A stretch of DNA of 64,000 nucleotides, taken from NCBI GenBank assembly GCA_963922205.1, contig CAWUHX010000232.1, positions 535,191-599,190 of the forward strand. The letters are read 5' to 3'. This document shows positions 1 through 10,205 of the stretch, piece after piece. The DNA comes from Romanomermis culicivorax (lineage: Eukaryota; Nematoda; Enoplea; Mermithida; Mermithidae). Every line of letters begins with the position of its first letter. Position 1 is the first letter of the stretch. The position numbers and the translations under genes were made by a program. The notes below the pieces were generated by a model that was not told the DNA's origin, ran no database searches, and saw only the letters and a program-made list of their open reading frames with translations.

Positions 1-1
1 A

Positions 2-547
2 TGAGCGAAAAACTAAAGAAACATGTCCTTTTAAGGACATGTTTGGCTACAGCTGCAGCTTGGGTGGAGTTTCTCGGTGCTCAAGCTAACTTCTGCAGCT
101 AGACGCGATGCAGAAGATGCCTATGAGCACATAGACATTTTTCGTTCACATGCGTTTAGCGCTGAGGCCGACTGCAGTGCCTATGCTAAGCATATGAACG
201 TCTTTAGCTAAACTTCTTAGCTAGTCGTTTTTGCGTAACAAAAACGACGCTAATTTTTGGTGATAAGAGGTGCATGGAATGCACCAAAAATAGCCATGTG
301 CTCGTGGAGCACGACTGGCGGAAGTTTTTAGCTAAAGGGCCTACTGTAGCCCGCGTTTGTAAAGAAATAAAAATACAACAAAACGAAACATAGAAATGCA
401 TGAAAAATATAAAAACGAACGCAAAATGCATGTGTAAAAATGAAGTAACAAAACATGATCGAGTAATAAACGAAACATGAAAGAAATAACAAAAATGTCG
501 GCATGATCAGGATCACGTGACGTTGGAGAATTGAGCGGCACGTGACA
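2..547 (-). repeat. Element A 3' LTR
   Basis: This is the downstream LTR in element orientation. It matches 14716-15261 base for base at a constant offset of 14714, apart from two substitutions. It starts TG and ends CA on the plus strand. Minus-strand ORFs within it are AT-rich shadows and also occur in the other copy. Confidence 0.95.
224..312. other. Run of three perfect hairpins inside the element A LTR
   Basis: Three inverted repeats sit within 90 bp: 224-248 (arms GTCGTTTTTG and CAAAAACGAC, 5-nt loop), 269-285 (GGTGCAT and ATGCACC, 3-nt loop) and 298-312 (GTGCTC and GAGCAC, 3-nt loop). A fourth perfect palindrome with 12-bp arms lies near the LTR edge at about 22-47. The same structures recur in the other LTR at about 14938-15026. 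They could fold in the RNA or bind dimeric factors; function unknown. Confidence 0.8.
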
Positions 548-1065
548 CGGCGGTCCTTCGAAAAAGGGCGTCCTCGTCCTTGCAGTGGTCAGTAGTGAGG
601 TTTTGTACGGCGTGTCCATGGTCGTGGGTCATTCCAAGGTGTGACCGCGGGAGTGGTCGAATAGGTCCGTTGGGTTGTCGGCGGATGAAGCCTTCTTTGA
701 TCGTTATTCGTCCTGCGGTATGGTAACCGGGGGTTGTTGATGCGTGAAGTTGCCGACATTGAGTATCCTGTGCGACAGTCTAGAACACAGAAAAGAAAAA
801 TTTTCAGGGCAAGATGTAGGCTATCGCAGAGGATGCACCCAGTGAGGTACAGATTGTCGGGCTATCGCAGAGGATGCACCCAGTGAGGTGTAGGCTATCG
901 CATGAGGATGCGCCTAAAGCGTGACGCTTAGGTTGCTGATCGCTCTCTTCTATCCGCTAAGATCCAGCATGGACAAGAGTGGATACTTCGTGAGGGGCAT
1001 GGCAGTCCTTCGAAAAAGGACGTCGTCATCCGTAAGCGGGGACAATGAAGAGAATGCATCCTGAG
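548..1065 (-). other. Element A 3' untranslated region with a short tandem repeat
   Basis: Non-coding sequence lies between the integrase stop and the 3' LTR. A 30-bp unit containing GGCTATCGCAGAGGATGCAC is present at 819-848 and 860-889, with a shorter diverged third copy starting at 893. I do not see a convincing polypurine tract next to the LTR. Confidence 0.7.
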
Positions 1066-3357
1066 TTACGGGTCGGGGACCTCTGCATCAAGATGTGGGT
1101 CAATCAGATTCGGTGTAAAGTCCCGGCTTATTGAGGGATACAATAAGGGTGCCGAACCTGTTGCCTGTGAAGTGGGAGGTGTATCCTCTGCTTCACTCGG
1201 TTGTTCAGGGGACACGTAAAGTCGAAGCTGGTTGACATGTACAGTGTCTTCCTGATCCATCTCGAGACGAAGTGTGACATTGGGATATGCCACACTTGTT
1301 ACAAGGTAGGGCCCATCGTAGATGGGCAGTAATTTAGGAGTGAGTCCACGTTTGCTGGAGGTGCGCAGTTTGAGCACCTGATCCCCTACTTTGTACGAGA
1401 CATCATGTGCCCTCCGGTCGTACGACCGTGCATAGGCTTCCTGTGCTTTCTCAATCCGACTCTGGATTAAGGTTAACGCATTCGTGAAATGACGTTTGAC
1501 CTCCATATCATATGAGGAAACATTAATGATATGGGCCGGAGGGTTGAATGAGAGCGCGGCATCAACAGGGAGCATGGGTGTGCGACCGTACATGAGTTCA
1601 AAGGGCGAGTACCCTGTTGACTCATTCATGCTGATATTGACGGCAAACACAGCGTATGGTAGGTGTTCATCCCAATCGGTATGTCCTTGATGAACATACA
1701 TACGTAGCCGTGTGGCTAGCGTCTGATTAGCTCTTTCCACTTCGCCGTTGGTCATCGGATGATAGGCGGTAGAGTGGATTTTCTTCGTTGCGCAGATCGC
1801 AGTGATCTCAGTCATCAGTTTTGATGTGAAATCAGTGCCACGATCTGACTGAAGAATCTGCGGTGCCCCGTGCCGGCAGACAATTTGCGTTACAAACAGC
1901 CGGGCTATGGTGTGCGCAGTGATGTCCGGAGTAGCAAAAGCCTCGACCAATTTCGTAAAGTAGTCGATGAAGACTAGGATGAAACGGTTGCCAGCTTCGC
2001 TAGTGGTCATGGGTCCCATACAGTCGACACCTACCCGGTGAAACGGTCCCGTGATGGTGATAGGTTTCAGGGTCGCAGTGGTTTTCTGTCGAGCGGGCTT
2101 ATTCCGTTGGCAAAGATCACACCGCTGACAGAAGGACTTGACATCCCGACTGAGGGAAGGCCAGTGGTATCTGCGAGCAATGAGCCGCGCAGTACGTTTA
2201 GCACCAAAGTGTCCAGCTAAGATGTCATCATGATGGGCCCGGATAATGGTAGTAACCATGGATCGGGGTATGACAATCTTATTGGACTCGCCTGTCCATT
2301 TCTGAAGAACGTTAGCCAACAGATGGTAGCCGCGCACATCATTCTGGTCGCCCAGAGGCTTAAGGGAGCGAATGATGTTGGCTAAGTCCGGATCCTCCAG
2401 CTGAGCAGCGAAAAGGTCGGGGTGCTGCGCACCAACCGATATCTCGGCATAAGACTCTGATCGTACCGGGCGCTCCGCGCCAACAGTGATCGGTGCTGAA
2501 TTACTTGAACGCGCCAGATGCTGCACACCATCGGTCAAGGTTCTTGATCTCGCCAGGTGCTGCGCACCATCGGTGATCATCATAACATGCCCCTCAGGTC
2601 TGTGGAGGGGAGTATCATCAATACTCTGACCGGTGAGGGAGTTAGGATCCGGCAGGCGTGATAATGCGTCAGCATTACCATTAGACTGACCTTTTCGCGG
2701 CCTAATTGTCAGTTTGAATTCGGTGAGCGCGAGTCCCCACCGAGCGATCCGAGCAGAGGGGTTAGGCTTCTCCAACACTGCTTTGACCGTGGTATGGTCA
2801 GTCTGAACGACCACCTCATGCTGGAAGAGGTATGGCCGAAAATGCTTGACGTAATGGACAACAGCGAGAGTCTCCAGTTCTGTAATGGAGTAGTTTTTCT
2901 CGGCCGCTGTTAACCCTCGGCTGGCGTACGCGACAGGATGGTCGTATCAATGTTCGTCTAACTGGCTAAGAACCGCTCCTATCCCCGAAATACTCGCATC
3001 AGTTTGAAGGATAAAGGATTTCGAAAAGTCCGGATGGCGCAGGATAGGAGGGTTGGTCAGCAGGCGGCGGAGTTCATCGAACGCCTCCTGCTGAGGTTTT
3101 GACCACTGGAAAGTAGTTTCCTTCCGTAAGAGCTTGGTGAGTGGCTCGCTGAGCCGGGCACAACCAGGGATGAAAGGCCTGTAGTAAGACACGAGGCCTA
3201 GGAAGGACTTGATGTCTTTGGTGTTTTGTGGAATGGGTAGGTTTTGGACGGCAGCCAGCTTGGCTTGGTCAGGTTCTAGGCCGCTCTGTGAGATGCGATA
3301 GCCTAGGTACTCTACCTCTGAGTGCGAGAATTTGCACTTGCTCAGTCTGAGCTTCAT
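1066..3357 (-). pseudogene. Element A pol, 3' part: RT thumb, RNase H, integrase (one in-frame stop)
   Basis: This frame continues reverse transcriptase after the 3354-10205 ORF and overlaps its stop codon by 4 nt. The first 136 codons carry the thumb (KCKF, YLGY) and the start of RNase H (LQTDAS). A TGA at 2947-2949 interrupts it, after which the same frame stays open to 1066. The next part holds the rest of RNase H, an integrase zinc-binding H-H-C-C domain (cysteines in FCQRCDLC), the integrase catalytic core with D (VDCMGP), D (QSDRGTDF) and E (NGEVERANQ), and a C-terminal GPY/F-type segment (YDGPYLV). All catalytic residues that I can identify are present. The stop and the upstream frameshift would prevent a full-length Pol unless recoded. 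Confidence 0.9.
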
Positions 3358-6300
3358 TCCACCCCGGCGAAGACGGGGAACACATCTGCCAGGCGCTCAA
3401 GCATTTGGGTGTGAGAGTTCCCGAACACCAAAATGTCGTCGAGATAAGTCAGAACCGTGCGCCATTGGATTCCAGTAAGGAGGAGGTCCATAAGGCGTTG
3501 AAATGTCCCTGGCGCGTTGCATAAACCGAAAGGCAAATAATTGAATTCGTAAAGTCCAATAGGCGTATTAAATGCCGTCTTTTCCTTATCCGCCTCGGCA
3601 ATCGGGATTGACCAATAAGCGTTAGCCTGGTCAAGGGTAGTGAAATATTTCATACCCTTGAGTGTGTCGAGAATGTCATCTATCCGTGGGAGAGGGTAGA
3701 CATCCTTTTTCGTGACCTCGTTAAGACCACGAAAGTCAACACACATACGGTGAGAACCGTTTTTCTTGCGCACCAGGACAGTATTAGTAGCCCACGGAGA
3801 CGTGCTCGGCCGAATAATACCTTTCTCCTGGAGCGCCTTGACCTCCTGCATGATGAGATCCTTTTCCTTAGGTGAGGACCGGTAAGGGAAACGGCGGACT
3901 GGGCGGGCATCGCCCGTGCTGATTTCGTGCTGGACGAGATCAGTGGAACCTGTGTCCTTTTCATCAAGAGCATAAAGGTCGGTGTATGCAACCAGCAGAT
4001 CGAGTAAGGCTGCTCGGTCCCGATGGGAGATGTCCGGTGAGATTACAGCATTGGCCTCGACCCACTGACGATCGAGGACGGTGTCTGAGTCGACCGGTGA
4101 TTCCGGTGAGGGCTCACTATGCATCTGCACATGACCGATGGTCGTGTGAGGGTAGAGAACCACGGAATGAGTACTCGGGTTGACTACCTGAAGTGGTATG
4201 TGACCGTTGGTCACGCTACTCACGCTTCCAGCGAAATATACGTGTCTTTGAGATCCGGTGAGGTGCTTCGGAAAGAAGGCCACCTCAGGCACGTTCGTAT
4301 AGATTGGTGGGACAGGGACAGTGAATCGTGTCAGGGAGCGAGGCTCTAGAATTACCAAGTCCTTCAGGGGCAAAGCGCCGCGGGCAGAAGGTGGGCTGTG
4401 GATGAGACCGTCACAGGGGATTCTACTTTCTTTGAACTGGAGGAAGGATTTCTCCCAGTTCAAGCTGACACAATTGAACCAGCCGAGGAAGTTGGTTCCA
4501 AGGACCAGTTCAGCTGAACAGTTCTCCTGTATTTGGACCTGAATCCGTTCAGAGACATCAGCCACTGTAACTGTGATGTAGGCTGCTCCTAGCAGTGGGA
4601 TCGGGGACCCATTGGCTGCGATAGGGCGTGCCCTGGTTGGTGATAGTGACAAGTTGGGCAACTGGGCCGCTAACTTGTGGTCCAGGAGTGAGAAAACAGC
4701 TCCTGTGTCGACCAGTGCCTTCGCTTCTACCCAGTTGTTGAGGAGAACTTTGATATGGGGTGTCCGAATATCATTTGGGTAAAAAGCGGTGACCACATGA
4801 CCGGAATCAGGTGTGGTGGCACCACAAGCGTGTTTGGTCTTACCGGACCGCTTTGGAATCGGCAGTCCCGTACGACGTAGAAGACCTACTAGAGCATATC
4901 CGATGGAGGGTTCCGGGTCATTCAGAAGGGTGGACTCATCCTGCACCGTTAGTATGTGGTCTGAGTGATCCTTCGGACTCTGAGTAGCTCCTAGTGATTC
5001 AATCTTGGTGTCCGATAGCGGAGGCGCGTTTGGCACGGGTGATGCCGGAGCATCTGAATCACTTGGCTCACGGTATCGGCCCTTCTCTAGCGTGACTGGA
5101 GAGGTTCCAGGCGGAGGTCGAGGGCAACCTGACCCGTGCAAGGTCGACAGATGACGACTTGCCCGTCTAGAAGAGGCCCGGGATCCCCTAGTCGACCCAC
5201 GTGATGAGGCAACTGAGGAGGCCCGTGAGTGTGGCCGAGAGATGGACGAAGCCCTGGACCGCGATCGTGATCCCGACCTGTGTGAGTTTCGCGAGAGAGC
5301 ACGGGTGTTCTCCCACCAGGGGTCGATCTGGTCAATCTCCGGCGTGGTCAGTAGGAGGGGTAATTCTACTGTGTCCAGCCGACAAACATTACGTTGGTAG
5401 TCAAACATAATGTTCTTGAACTGTTCTAAGAAGTCCAGTCCGAGTATGAGGTCAACAGGTGCCCAGAAGGGAGACGTAGTCTTGCACACATGGAGATGTA
5501 TATCGATCCGTGTGTTCGGCTGGTGGTTTCCGGGCAACATGATTTCATATGGTCCCGAGAGGATGGTATGAACGGCTTTACCATTGATGCTCATCAATGG
5601 GTTAAAGTCGTGATGTTGCTGGAACGCCATGACCGCCTTCGGACTTTCTTTAGCCAAGGCTTTATGAAGGCGTTGGCTAATGATAGTGCGGGGGCAACCC
5701 GTGTCAAGGAAAGCAGGAGTTTCCTTGGTGTCCAGCAGCACGACGAAACACGGTGTGATTCGGTCAAGCTGGGAGGGCACATCGTTTTGCACGTAGTGAA
5801 AACCGACCCAGCGTTGGACTTTGCGGTAAAGACCCAACGGGGAGAAACGGCTAACAAACCTGACCTGTTTGCTCCGCAGACGGTAGCTGAGATAATAAGA
5901 TACACCGAGATAGGCAAGGTATCCGACACCGATCAGCACTGTCAGGGTAATTAGGATGTTAAAGATCAGCTGGACCAGCCCGCTCAGGACAGCATGCAAG
6001 CCCTGGGCGAGGGTGTGTTGTTGACCCGTAATAACATGGTTTGCTGCCAAACCGACACCTTCCAGAGAGGCCTTGATGTCGGTTCCTACCCCTGCAAAGG
6101 CCTGGTAGATGGCGTCTGGTTGCAGGGATAGGCCAGCGGTAAAGTTTACCAGCCGGTTGAGTTCCGCTTCAATTTGCTCAGTCTTGTAAACGTACTGTTT
6201 AAAGAAGGCAAAGTTTGAAGGGGTCATCGCCAACTGGTCATGGAAGAGCCCCGGTTCCTCAAAGTGAGTGATGTTGAAACGCTGCTTCCAGAAGAGTTCC

Positions 6301-9300
6301 AGTGGGATGTGGCTCACATGGACCGCGCCAGACTCAGTAAACCAGCCCGAGCGATTTCGGAAAATCCCTGTAAAGTGGTGATGGCACGGCACAATTGGGC
6401 TAGATTTAATGAGATCCGGACCACCGGGGGTGGCGAAGTAGATGGTGCCGCCAACCTGTACAGGTAAGTACTTGTAGCAAACGTTCCCCACCCGGTACGA
6501 GTGGTAAACGTAGGTGGCGTTGACCTTCTGACACGGCCATATTGTCAGCGCATCGCCGGTGAATTCCGCCGTCAGGTCATTCCTCTGGAGGAATGCCCGG
6601 GCACCCAAGGTAGGGTCGAAGCGAAGCAACTGCCAAGTCAGATCAAGATAGCGTTGAGCCTGAGAGCAGAGCTCAAGCCATGTGAACAAGAAACCGTTAA
6701 TTTCCGACTCTTTGATCTGCTGAGCCAGATAGTTCAACTTGGCATTGACAGGATCGTGACGGCTGTCCTTTGCCACTTTGAACAAGTTTTGGGTCAAATT
6801 GTATCTCCCGTGGATGCGAAGGAGAAGACCCTGATCCGTCTGGACTGTGGTGGAACGTAGTTCTGGGCACAGTTGGAAGACGCCGGAGTTTCCCGGGATC
6901 TTGAGGGCAACCTGTAGATCATCGATGATGACGTGGTTCCCTGACATGGACGCAGTGTAATTTCCCTTGGGGTGATAATGACACCGCGCTGTGAAGTTTT
7001 GTGCAGGCCAGACAATGACCCCGTCTAGAGTAGTGCACTGGCCTGCAGTGGGACTGCATCCACCTACATCGCCTAAGGTGCTTAGGGCCGTAGTGCCGTC
7101 CCACGAAGCCACTTGTCCCTCCTGGATGAAGAGGTTAGTCACTGTCTTGCAGACGTCGCTGCAGCACCATTCGTACATCACTTCCAATGTTTGGTTTGTG
7201 CTATAAAAGCCAGGGCGAACGCCGACCAGTTTTTGTGAACCAAACATCTTAGTGCGATGTGCTAGCGTGCATGCCGCAGGCGCTAAGTGCTGAGTGGTGA
7301 TGACGTCTGCAGTGATGCCCCTAGAGCCGAAGAAACCAGTGTTGGTGCAGACTTTGCGGGAGCGCAATGTGCATTTCCACGCTGTGGCTGTGATCGGGTC
7401 TGAACTAGGGACATACACCGTAACATTCATGCGCCGCGGGCTCCATGAAGATTGCGGTGGTTTACACTCTACACGCTGGGGTAACTCAAGTGGATGTCCG
7501 CTTCTTGAGAGACCGCAAAATTGATACTGAGCCGCCGGTGCTGACAAACTCACCCCTAGAAACAGTGATGCTACCAAGGTCAATTTTATTGTCAAAAACA
7601 ACTGTACAAACGTAATTTGTAAGTGTTCACTCAATTTCACAAATCTGGCCTGAGGGGCAGTGTCAGATTTCTTCTTCGTCGCTGTCGGACGAGATTGGTT
7701 CCTGGCCGGGGAAATCGAGGACCAATCCACCGCACGGGTGGATTTCCCGGAGGATACCGATTTTTGGCGACCGTGGGGCGACTGCCGTTGGGAACGGAGA
7801 TTCCTCAACGATGCTGACATCTTCGTTAACCGGACGTAAGGTCTCGTCGACGGCCATGTGTTCGACGACAGGCGACTTGGTCGCAGCGGTCGGAGATGTC
7901 GTTTGGGCTGGCGCCGGCGATTTGACTTGGGCTGTTGCCGACGATGTATCTTGGGCTGTTGCCGGCGGTGTAGGATCATTTGCGGGTTCCTTGGCCGGGG
8001 GTGAGGAAGCAGTAATGTCCATTTTTGTTGGCGATGTCGCGGCAACAGGTGGCGCTGCTGCCGGTGATGTAGCGGCGGCAGCAGGCAGGAGGATCCGACT
8101 GGCCTGTTCGACTGCTCGGCGGACGGCATCGACTGAAGGCGAGGATGGCTCCCCGTCCAATAAGAACTTCTCGACGGGCGAGATGGTGATAGTCCCATTG
8201 GCAATGAACTCGAGTGCCCGTCGGGCGACGTCGGGTCGTAAGAGTCGCATCGAGACGGGTGCTGCAAGCATGACATCGGCGGCCGTGAGCGCTTCGACAT
8301 GCGATGGCTCGTTGAGCAGAGTCCACGGCAAATGCGGGTATTTCTTGGCCAGGTCGACTGACCAGATGGCCAACATCGCGTCTTGGACGGGCGATGGCGC
8401 TGTGAACAAGAAATCGATAGAGTCGTGGACTGAGATAGATTTCTAGTTCCTACTCTAGGATCACCTGAAGAAGAAGGTAGTATACCTGACAAATTCATGG
8501 GCTCAACCTGGTCGAGGACTTCCGTAGCCGAATCCGTGGGGATCGAAGGCGGTGGTCCTGGAGGGACGATGCGGGCCGGTGGCGCCGAAGACGTCGTATT
8601 CGCGGCTGGAGCTGGCTCGGCAGTCTTAATTTTAGGAATGCGATAGGATGGGAGGATGTTAGCGTGGCCAACAAACTGCGGTGTCGTCGAGGGGTCCAGA
8701 GTGACCGGCATCGCATACTTTGGTGGTGGTGGTGGCAGCGGTATGTCCGATACATTTATCGGTATGGGTACCTGGGCTGCTTGGACCACTGAAAATCCAA
8801 TACTGATTACACAGACAGGATAACACTGTTGTGAAGAATCTGTCAGGTGTTCAGCGAGTGCCTCATCATCCAGGTCAAGAGGATCTGGATGAGGAGGGCC
8901 ATCGGTAGCCCCAACGGCGTTGTTGCGGCGTATGGGCTGCCGATATTGGTTTCCTATCCCGTTAGGAGGGTGATAACCATTTCTTTGATGATACACATTT
9001 GTCCCCTGGGAAGAATAACCAGTATCTTGGTAGACATTCTCACCCCTGTTTGCCGGATTGCGCTGCGGACAGGCAGTCGATCGGTGCACTCGCACTTGAC
9101 GACAATGAGGGCATGGCCTATCACATCGGTCCGTGGGGTGGGCACGTGTACGGCAAAAATAACAGCGACCACCGTTAGCGGCGTTGTTACCGGGAGCGGC
9201 ACCGGTGGGACGCTGGGCCCGGCAGTCGGCGTCGCTATGTGTACACAGTCCGTGGAAGGAGCACGTTTGAAGGTGTGCTCCCGACGAGCGTCGCCCGGCG

Positions 9301-10205
9301 GACTGATTTGGTGTCGACGGCTGTGGAGGCGGCGTCTGTTGGATTGGCGCGGGTGCACGTTGCTGGGCCGTGAGCTTCGCTACGTGGGCCATGAGCCTGG
9401 CCATTTCCTGTTTCAAGCGGCGAACCTCATCGGCGGACGATGACGACGTTGGAGCGTTGCTCTGACGACCGTTTGCGCTTCTGTTAGGCATATCGGGATT
9501 ATATCCGGCGTGTTTAGGTTCTGAAGAGAAAACGGGGTTAGATGGAGCAGTGTACCGGATCTCGTCCCGAAAGATTTGGGATTCTGCGTAACAGGCTGCC
9601 TTGAGTGTCTCTTCAAGAGTCGTGAACTCCCTAAACTTGATACTATCTCGGAGGACCGGCTTCAGTCCTCGCAGGAAGATAGGTTTGATGATAGAATCTC
9701 GGACATCCGTCGCGAGATCTGGATTTGCTACCCTGGATAGTCTCTTGAGGTGCTCAAGGTAGACTATCGCGGACTCTGTCGGCTTCTGCAGTCGATCTTG
9801 GATCAGCTGCTGATGCAGATCAGAGTCGCGCCCTACCGGAAAATCTCTCCGTAGAAAAGCCGTAAACTCTTCGTAGCGGGTAGGTATCGGAGTGCTACAG
9901 CTAAAGTCCCGGTAGGAGGCAAGAGCAGGACCCGTGAGGCATGACTCCAGAAAGGCGATTTTATACGCATGATCCGTTTCGCTTACACCCTGGAGTGTAC
10001 AGAAACCAGTAAGATGCGACATAAAATCGGTGATAGACTCACCAAAAGCACCGGAGAAGGTGGGAGGGGCCATAAAGCTGGACACGGGAGGGTGCCTCCG
10101 ACCATTCATGGCCTCTAACTTTTGGTTGAGGGGTCCAAGAGCATTCTCAAATGCTGCCTGGACTTTGTTCTCGATCTGTGAAGGGAGATCAGCTTCCGAC
10201 TTCAT
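3354..10205 (-). CDS. Element A polyprotein: Gag - Env - protease 1 - protease 2 - RT
   Basis: A 2283-codon ORF starts at an ATG at 10205. Domain order by residue: Gag capsid-like about 1-300; three zinc-knuckle motifs about 314-378; proline-rich linker to about 590; Arg/Ser/Pro-rich stretch about 590-850 overlapping another open frame; signal peptide and Env ectodomain about 855-1400; transmembrane segment about 1405-1437; retropepsin 1 with DTG at 1501-1503; RS-rich linker about 1640-1690; retropepsin 2 with DTG at 1833-1835; RT fingers and palm about 2105-2265 with YLDD starting at residue 2254. The frame ends early because of a 1-nt shift between palm and thumb near 3375. An env fused between gag and protease in one ORF is not the normal arrangement in Ty3/gypsy elements or retroviruses. 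Confidence 0.9.
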   Translation of the reverse strand: MKSEADLPSQIENKVQAAFENALGPLNQKLEAMNGRRHPPVSSFMAPPTFSGAFGESITDFMSHLTGFCTLQGVSETDHAYKIAFLESCLTGPALASYRDFSCSTPIPTRYEEFTAFLRRDFPVGRDSDLHQQLIQDRLQKPTESAIVYLEHLKRLSRVANPDLATDVRDSIIKPIFLRGLKPVLRDSIKFREFTTLEETLKAACYAESQIFRDEIRYTAPSNPVFSSEPKHAGYNPDMPNRSANGRQSNAPTSSSSADEVRRLKQEMARLMAHVAKLTAQQRAPAPIQQTPPPQPSTPNQSAGRRSSGAHLQTCSFHGLCTHSDADCRAQRPTGAAPGNNAANGGRCYFCRTRAHPTDRCDRPCPHCRQVRVHRSTACPQRNPANRGENVYQDTGYSSQGTNVYHQRNGYHPPNGIGNQYRQPIRRNNAVGATDGPPHPDPLDLDDEALAEHLTDSSQQCYPVCVISIGFSVVQAAQVPIPINVSDIPLPPPPPKYAMPVTLDPSTTPQFVGHANILPSYRIPKIKTAEPAPAANTTSSAPPARIVPPGPPPSIPTDSATEVLDQVEPMNLSGILPSSSGDPRVGTRNLSQSTTLSISCSQRHRPSKTRCWPSGQSTWPRNTRICRGLCSTSHRMSKRSRPPMSCLQHPSRCDSYDPTSPDGHSSSLPMGLSPSRPSRSSYWTGSHPRLQSMPSAEQSNRPVGSSCLLPPLHHRQQRHLLPRHRQQKWTLLLPHPRPRNPQMILHRRQQPKIHRRQQPKSNRRRQPKRHLRPLRPSRLSSNTWPSTRPYVRLTKMSASLRNLRSQRQSPHGRQKSVSSGKSTRAVDWSSISPARNQSRPTATKKKSDTAPQARFVKLSEHLQITFVQLFLTIKLTLVASLFLGVSLSAPAAQYQFCGLSRSGHPLELPQRVECKPPQSSWSPRRMNVTVYVPSSDPITATAWKCTLRSRKVCTNTGFFGSRGITADVITTQHLAPAACTLAHRTKMFGSQKLVGVRPGFYSTNQTLEVMYEWCCSDVCKTVTNLFIQEGQVASWDGTTALSTLGDVGGCSPTAGQCTTLDGVIVWPAQNFTARCHYHPKGNYTASMSGNHVIIDDLQVALKIPGNSGVFQLCPELRSTTVQTDQGLLLRIHGRYNLTQNLFKVAKDSRHDPVNAKLNYLAQQIKESEINGFLFTWLELCSQAQRYLDLTWQLLRFDPTLGARAFLQRNDLTAEFTGDALTIWPCQKVNATYVYHSYRVGNVCYKYLPVQVGGTIYFATPGGPDLIKSSPIVPCHHHFTGIFRNRSGWFTESGAVHVSHIPLELFWKQRFNITHFEEPGLFHDQLAMTPSNFAFFKQYVYKTEQIEAELNRLVNFTAGLSLQPDAIYQAFAGVGTDIKASLEGVGLAANHVITGQQHTLAQGLHAVLSGLVQLIFNILITLTVLIGVGYLAYLGVSYYLSYRLRSKQVRFVSRFSPLGLYRKVQRWVGFHYVQNDVPSQLDRITPCFVVLLDTKETPAFLDTGCPRTIISQRLHKALAKESPKAVMAFQQHHDFNPLMSINGKAVHTILSGPYEIMLPGNHQPNTRIDIHLHVCKTTSPFWAPVDLILGLDFLEQFKNIMFDYQRNVCRLDTVELPLLLTTPEIDQIDPWWENTRALSRNSHRSGSRSRSRASSISRPHSRASSVASSRGSTRGSRASSRRASRHLSTLHGSGCPRPPPGTSPVTLEKGRYREPSDSDAPASPVPNAPPLSDTKIESLGATQSPKDHSDHILTVQDESTLLNDPEPSIGYALVGLLRRTGLPIPKRSGKTKHACGATTPDSGHVVTAFYPNDIRTPHIKVLLNNWVEAKALVDTGAVFSLLDHKLAAQLPNLSLSPTRARPIAANGSPIPLLGAAYITVTVADVSERIQVQIQENCSAELVLGTNFLGWFNCVSLNWEKSFLQFKESRIPCDGLIHSPPSARGALPLKDLVILEPRSLTRFTVPVPPIYTNVPEVAFFPKHLTGSQRHVYFAGSVSSVTNGHIPLQVVNPSTHSVVLYPHTTIGHVQMHSEPSPESPVDSDTVLDRQWVEANAVISPDISHRDRAALLDLLVAYTDLYALDEKDTGSTDLVQHEISTGDARPVRRFPYRSSPKEKDLIMQEVKALQEKGIIRPSTSPWATNTVLVRKKNGSHRMCVDFRGLNEVTKKDVYPLPRIDDILDTLKGMKYFTTLDQANAYWSIPIAEADKEKTAFNTPIGLYEFNYLPFGLCNAPGTFQRLMDLLLTGIQWRTVLTYLDDILVFGNSHTQMLERLADVFPVFAGVE
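3380..3930 (-). CDS. Element A reverse transcriptase, fingers and palm
   Basis: The RT domain shows the standard Ty3/gypsy blocks in order: [78 protein letters not shown] and the catalytic YLDD (3435-3446). The frame is lost after YLDD by a 1-nt shift near 3370-3385; thumb and connection continue in the overlapping frame that begins at 3357. Confidence 0.93.
4400..4770 (-). CDS. Element A aspartic protease domain 2 (retropepsin)
   Basis: A second retropepsin has [12 protein letters not shown] (DTG at residues 1833-1835, bases 4701-4709) and a C-terminal LVLGTNFL motif. It matches the single protease of element B (IIDTGAVYSLID) closely, so this is the ancestral protease of the lineage. It is followed by a conserved spacer (with VYFAGSVS) and then RT. 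Confidence 0.85.
5150..5330 (-). other. RS-dipeptide-rich linker between the two protease domains
   Basis: The polyprotein here is a run of Arg-Ser repeats (for example [20 protein letters not shown]) over about 50 residues. Such basic low-complexity stretches resemble SR-type regions that bind RNA or direct nuclear entry; role here unknown. It is in frame with both flanking proteases. Confidence 0.7.
5370..5790 (-). CDS. Element A aspartic protease domain 1 (retropepsin)
   Basis: This domain lies about 50 residues after the Env transmembrane segment. It has the retropepsin active-site motif [12 protein letters not shown] (DTG at residues 1501-1503, bases 5697-5705) and the matching C-terminal ILGLDFL motif. 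It would sit on the cytosolic side of the membrane if Env is inserted as predicted. Element B, which otherwise has the same order, lacks this copy, so it was gained in A or lost in B. Confidence 0.82.
5870..7650 (-). CDS. env: Element A Env-like glycoprotein domain, mononegavirus-type class III pattern
   Basis: Residues about 855-1445 of the polyprotein. A hydrophobic signal sequence ([20 protein letters not shown]) precedes a cysteine-rich ectodomain with many N-glycosylation sequons. Key features in order are a CGxSxSG motif, [10 protein letters not shown], a YEWCC-SDVC cluster, [15 protein letters not shown], an [12 protein letters not shown] block, an amphipathic pre-membrane segment and a transmembrane helix ([20 protein letters not shown]). 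The spacing of cysteines and the FFG and W-G-C motifs recall glycoproteins of rhabdovirus- and chuvirus-like negative-strand viruses more than retroviral Env. Capture of chuvirus-like glycoproteins by LTR elements is known in arthropods. The viral family is my inference; the signal peptide, cysteines and anchor are visible directly. The reading frame is intact here. Confidence 0.75.
7663..8446 (-). CDS. ORF X: second open frame overlapping the Gag-Env linker
   Basis: A second frame is open from just after a TAG near 8446 to a TGA at 7663-7665, about 260 codons, while the long polyprotein frame is also open through it. ORF X looks like the true protein frame here: it has alternating hydrophobic and polar residues ([28 protein letters not shown]), an Ala/Pro/Thr-rich middle and an acidic end (SSDSDEEEI). 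The polyprotein frame over the same bases is Arg/Ser/Pro/His-rich, as expected of a shadow frame. ORF X lies in the minus-1 frame relative to the polyprotein. It has no ATG near its 5' end, so it would need a frameshift or splicing. I do not recognise the product. Element B has no counterpart that I can see. Confidence 0.6.
8830..10205 (-). CDS. Element A Gag region (capsid and nucleocapsid) of the polyprotein
   Basis: Residues about 1-460 of the polyprotein. The central part matches the retrotransposon Gag (capsid) pattern, with segments such as [15 protein letters not shown] and [12 protein letters not shown]. The nucleocapsid holds three metal-binding motifs at about 9070-9263: a CX2HX4HX4C variant ([14 protein letters not shown]), a standard CCHC knuckle ([14 protein letters not shown]) and a CX2CX5HX4C variant. 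Elements B and C have the same capsid type (compare [10 protein letters not shown] here with IIKPLFMEGM in C), so the three elements form one lineage. The start is the first ATG of the long frame. Confidence 0.88.

Noticed and set aside
1-1. Target-site duplication of element A
   Set aside because: Only one base lies left of the LTR in the window, so the duplication cannot be tested against 15262-15266.
204-619. Small hydrophobic ORFs on the minus strand of the LTR
   Set aside because: They are AT-rich frames within the LTR, present in both LTR copies, with no domain; shadows of non-coding sequence.
2947-2949. In-frame TGA as selenocysteine or readthrough codon
   Set aside because: No supporting structure is visible and elements of this type do not use it in RNase H. 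A point mutation is simpler.
3360-3390. Programmed frameshift between RT palm and thumb
   Set aside because: Known programmed shifts in LTR elements lie between gag and pol. The site is inside RT and has no clear slippery heptamer, so a mutation or base-call error is simpler.
7811-8446. Plus-strand 211-codon Gly/Ala-rich ORF
   Set aside because: It is antisense to ORF X and its composition follows from the G+C-rich Ala/Pro codons of the minus strand.
8847-9443. Plus-strand 198-codon ORF opposite Gag
   Set aside because: It is antisense to the zinc-knuckle nucleocapsid, which has clear motifs on the minus strand.
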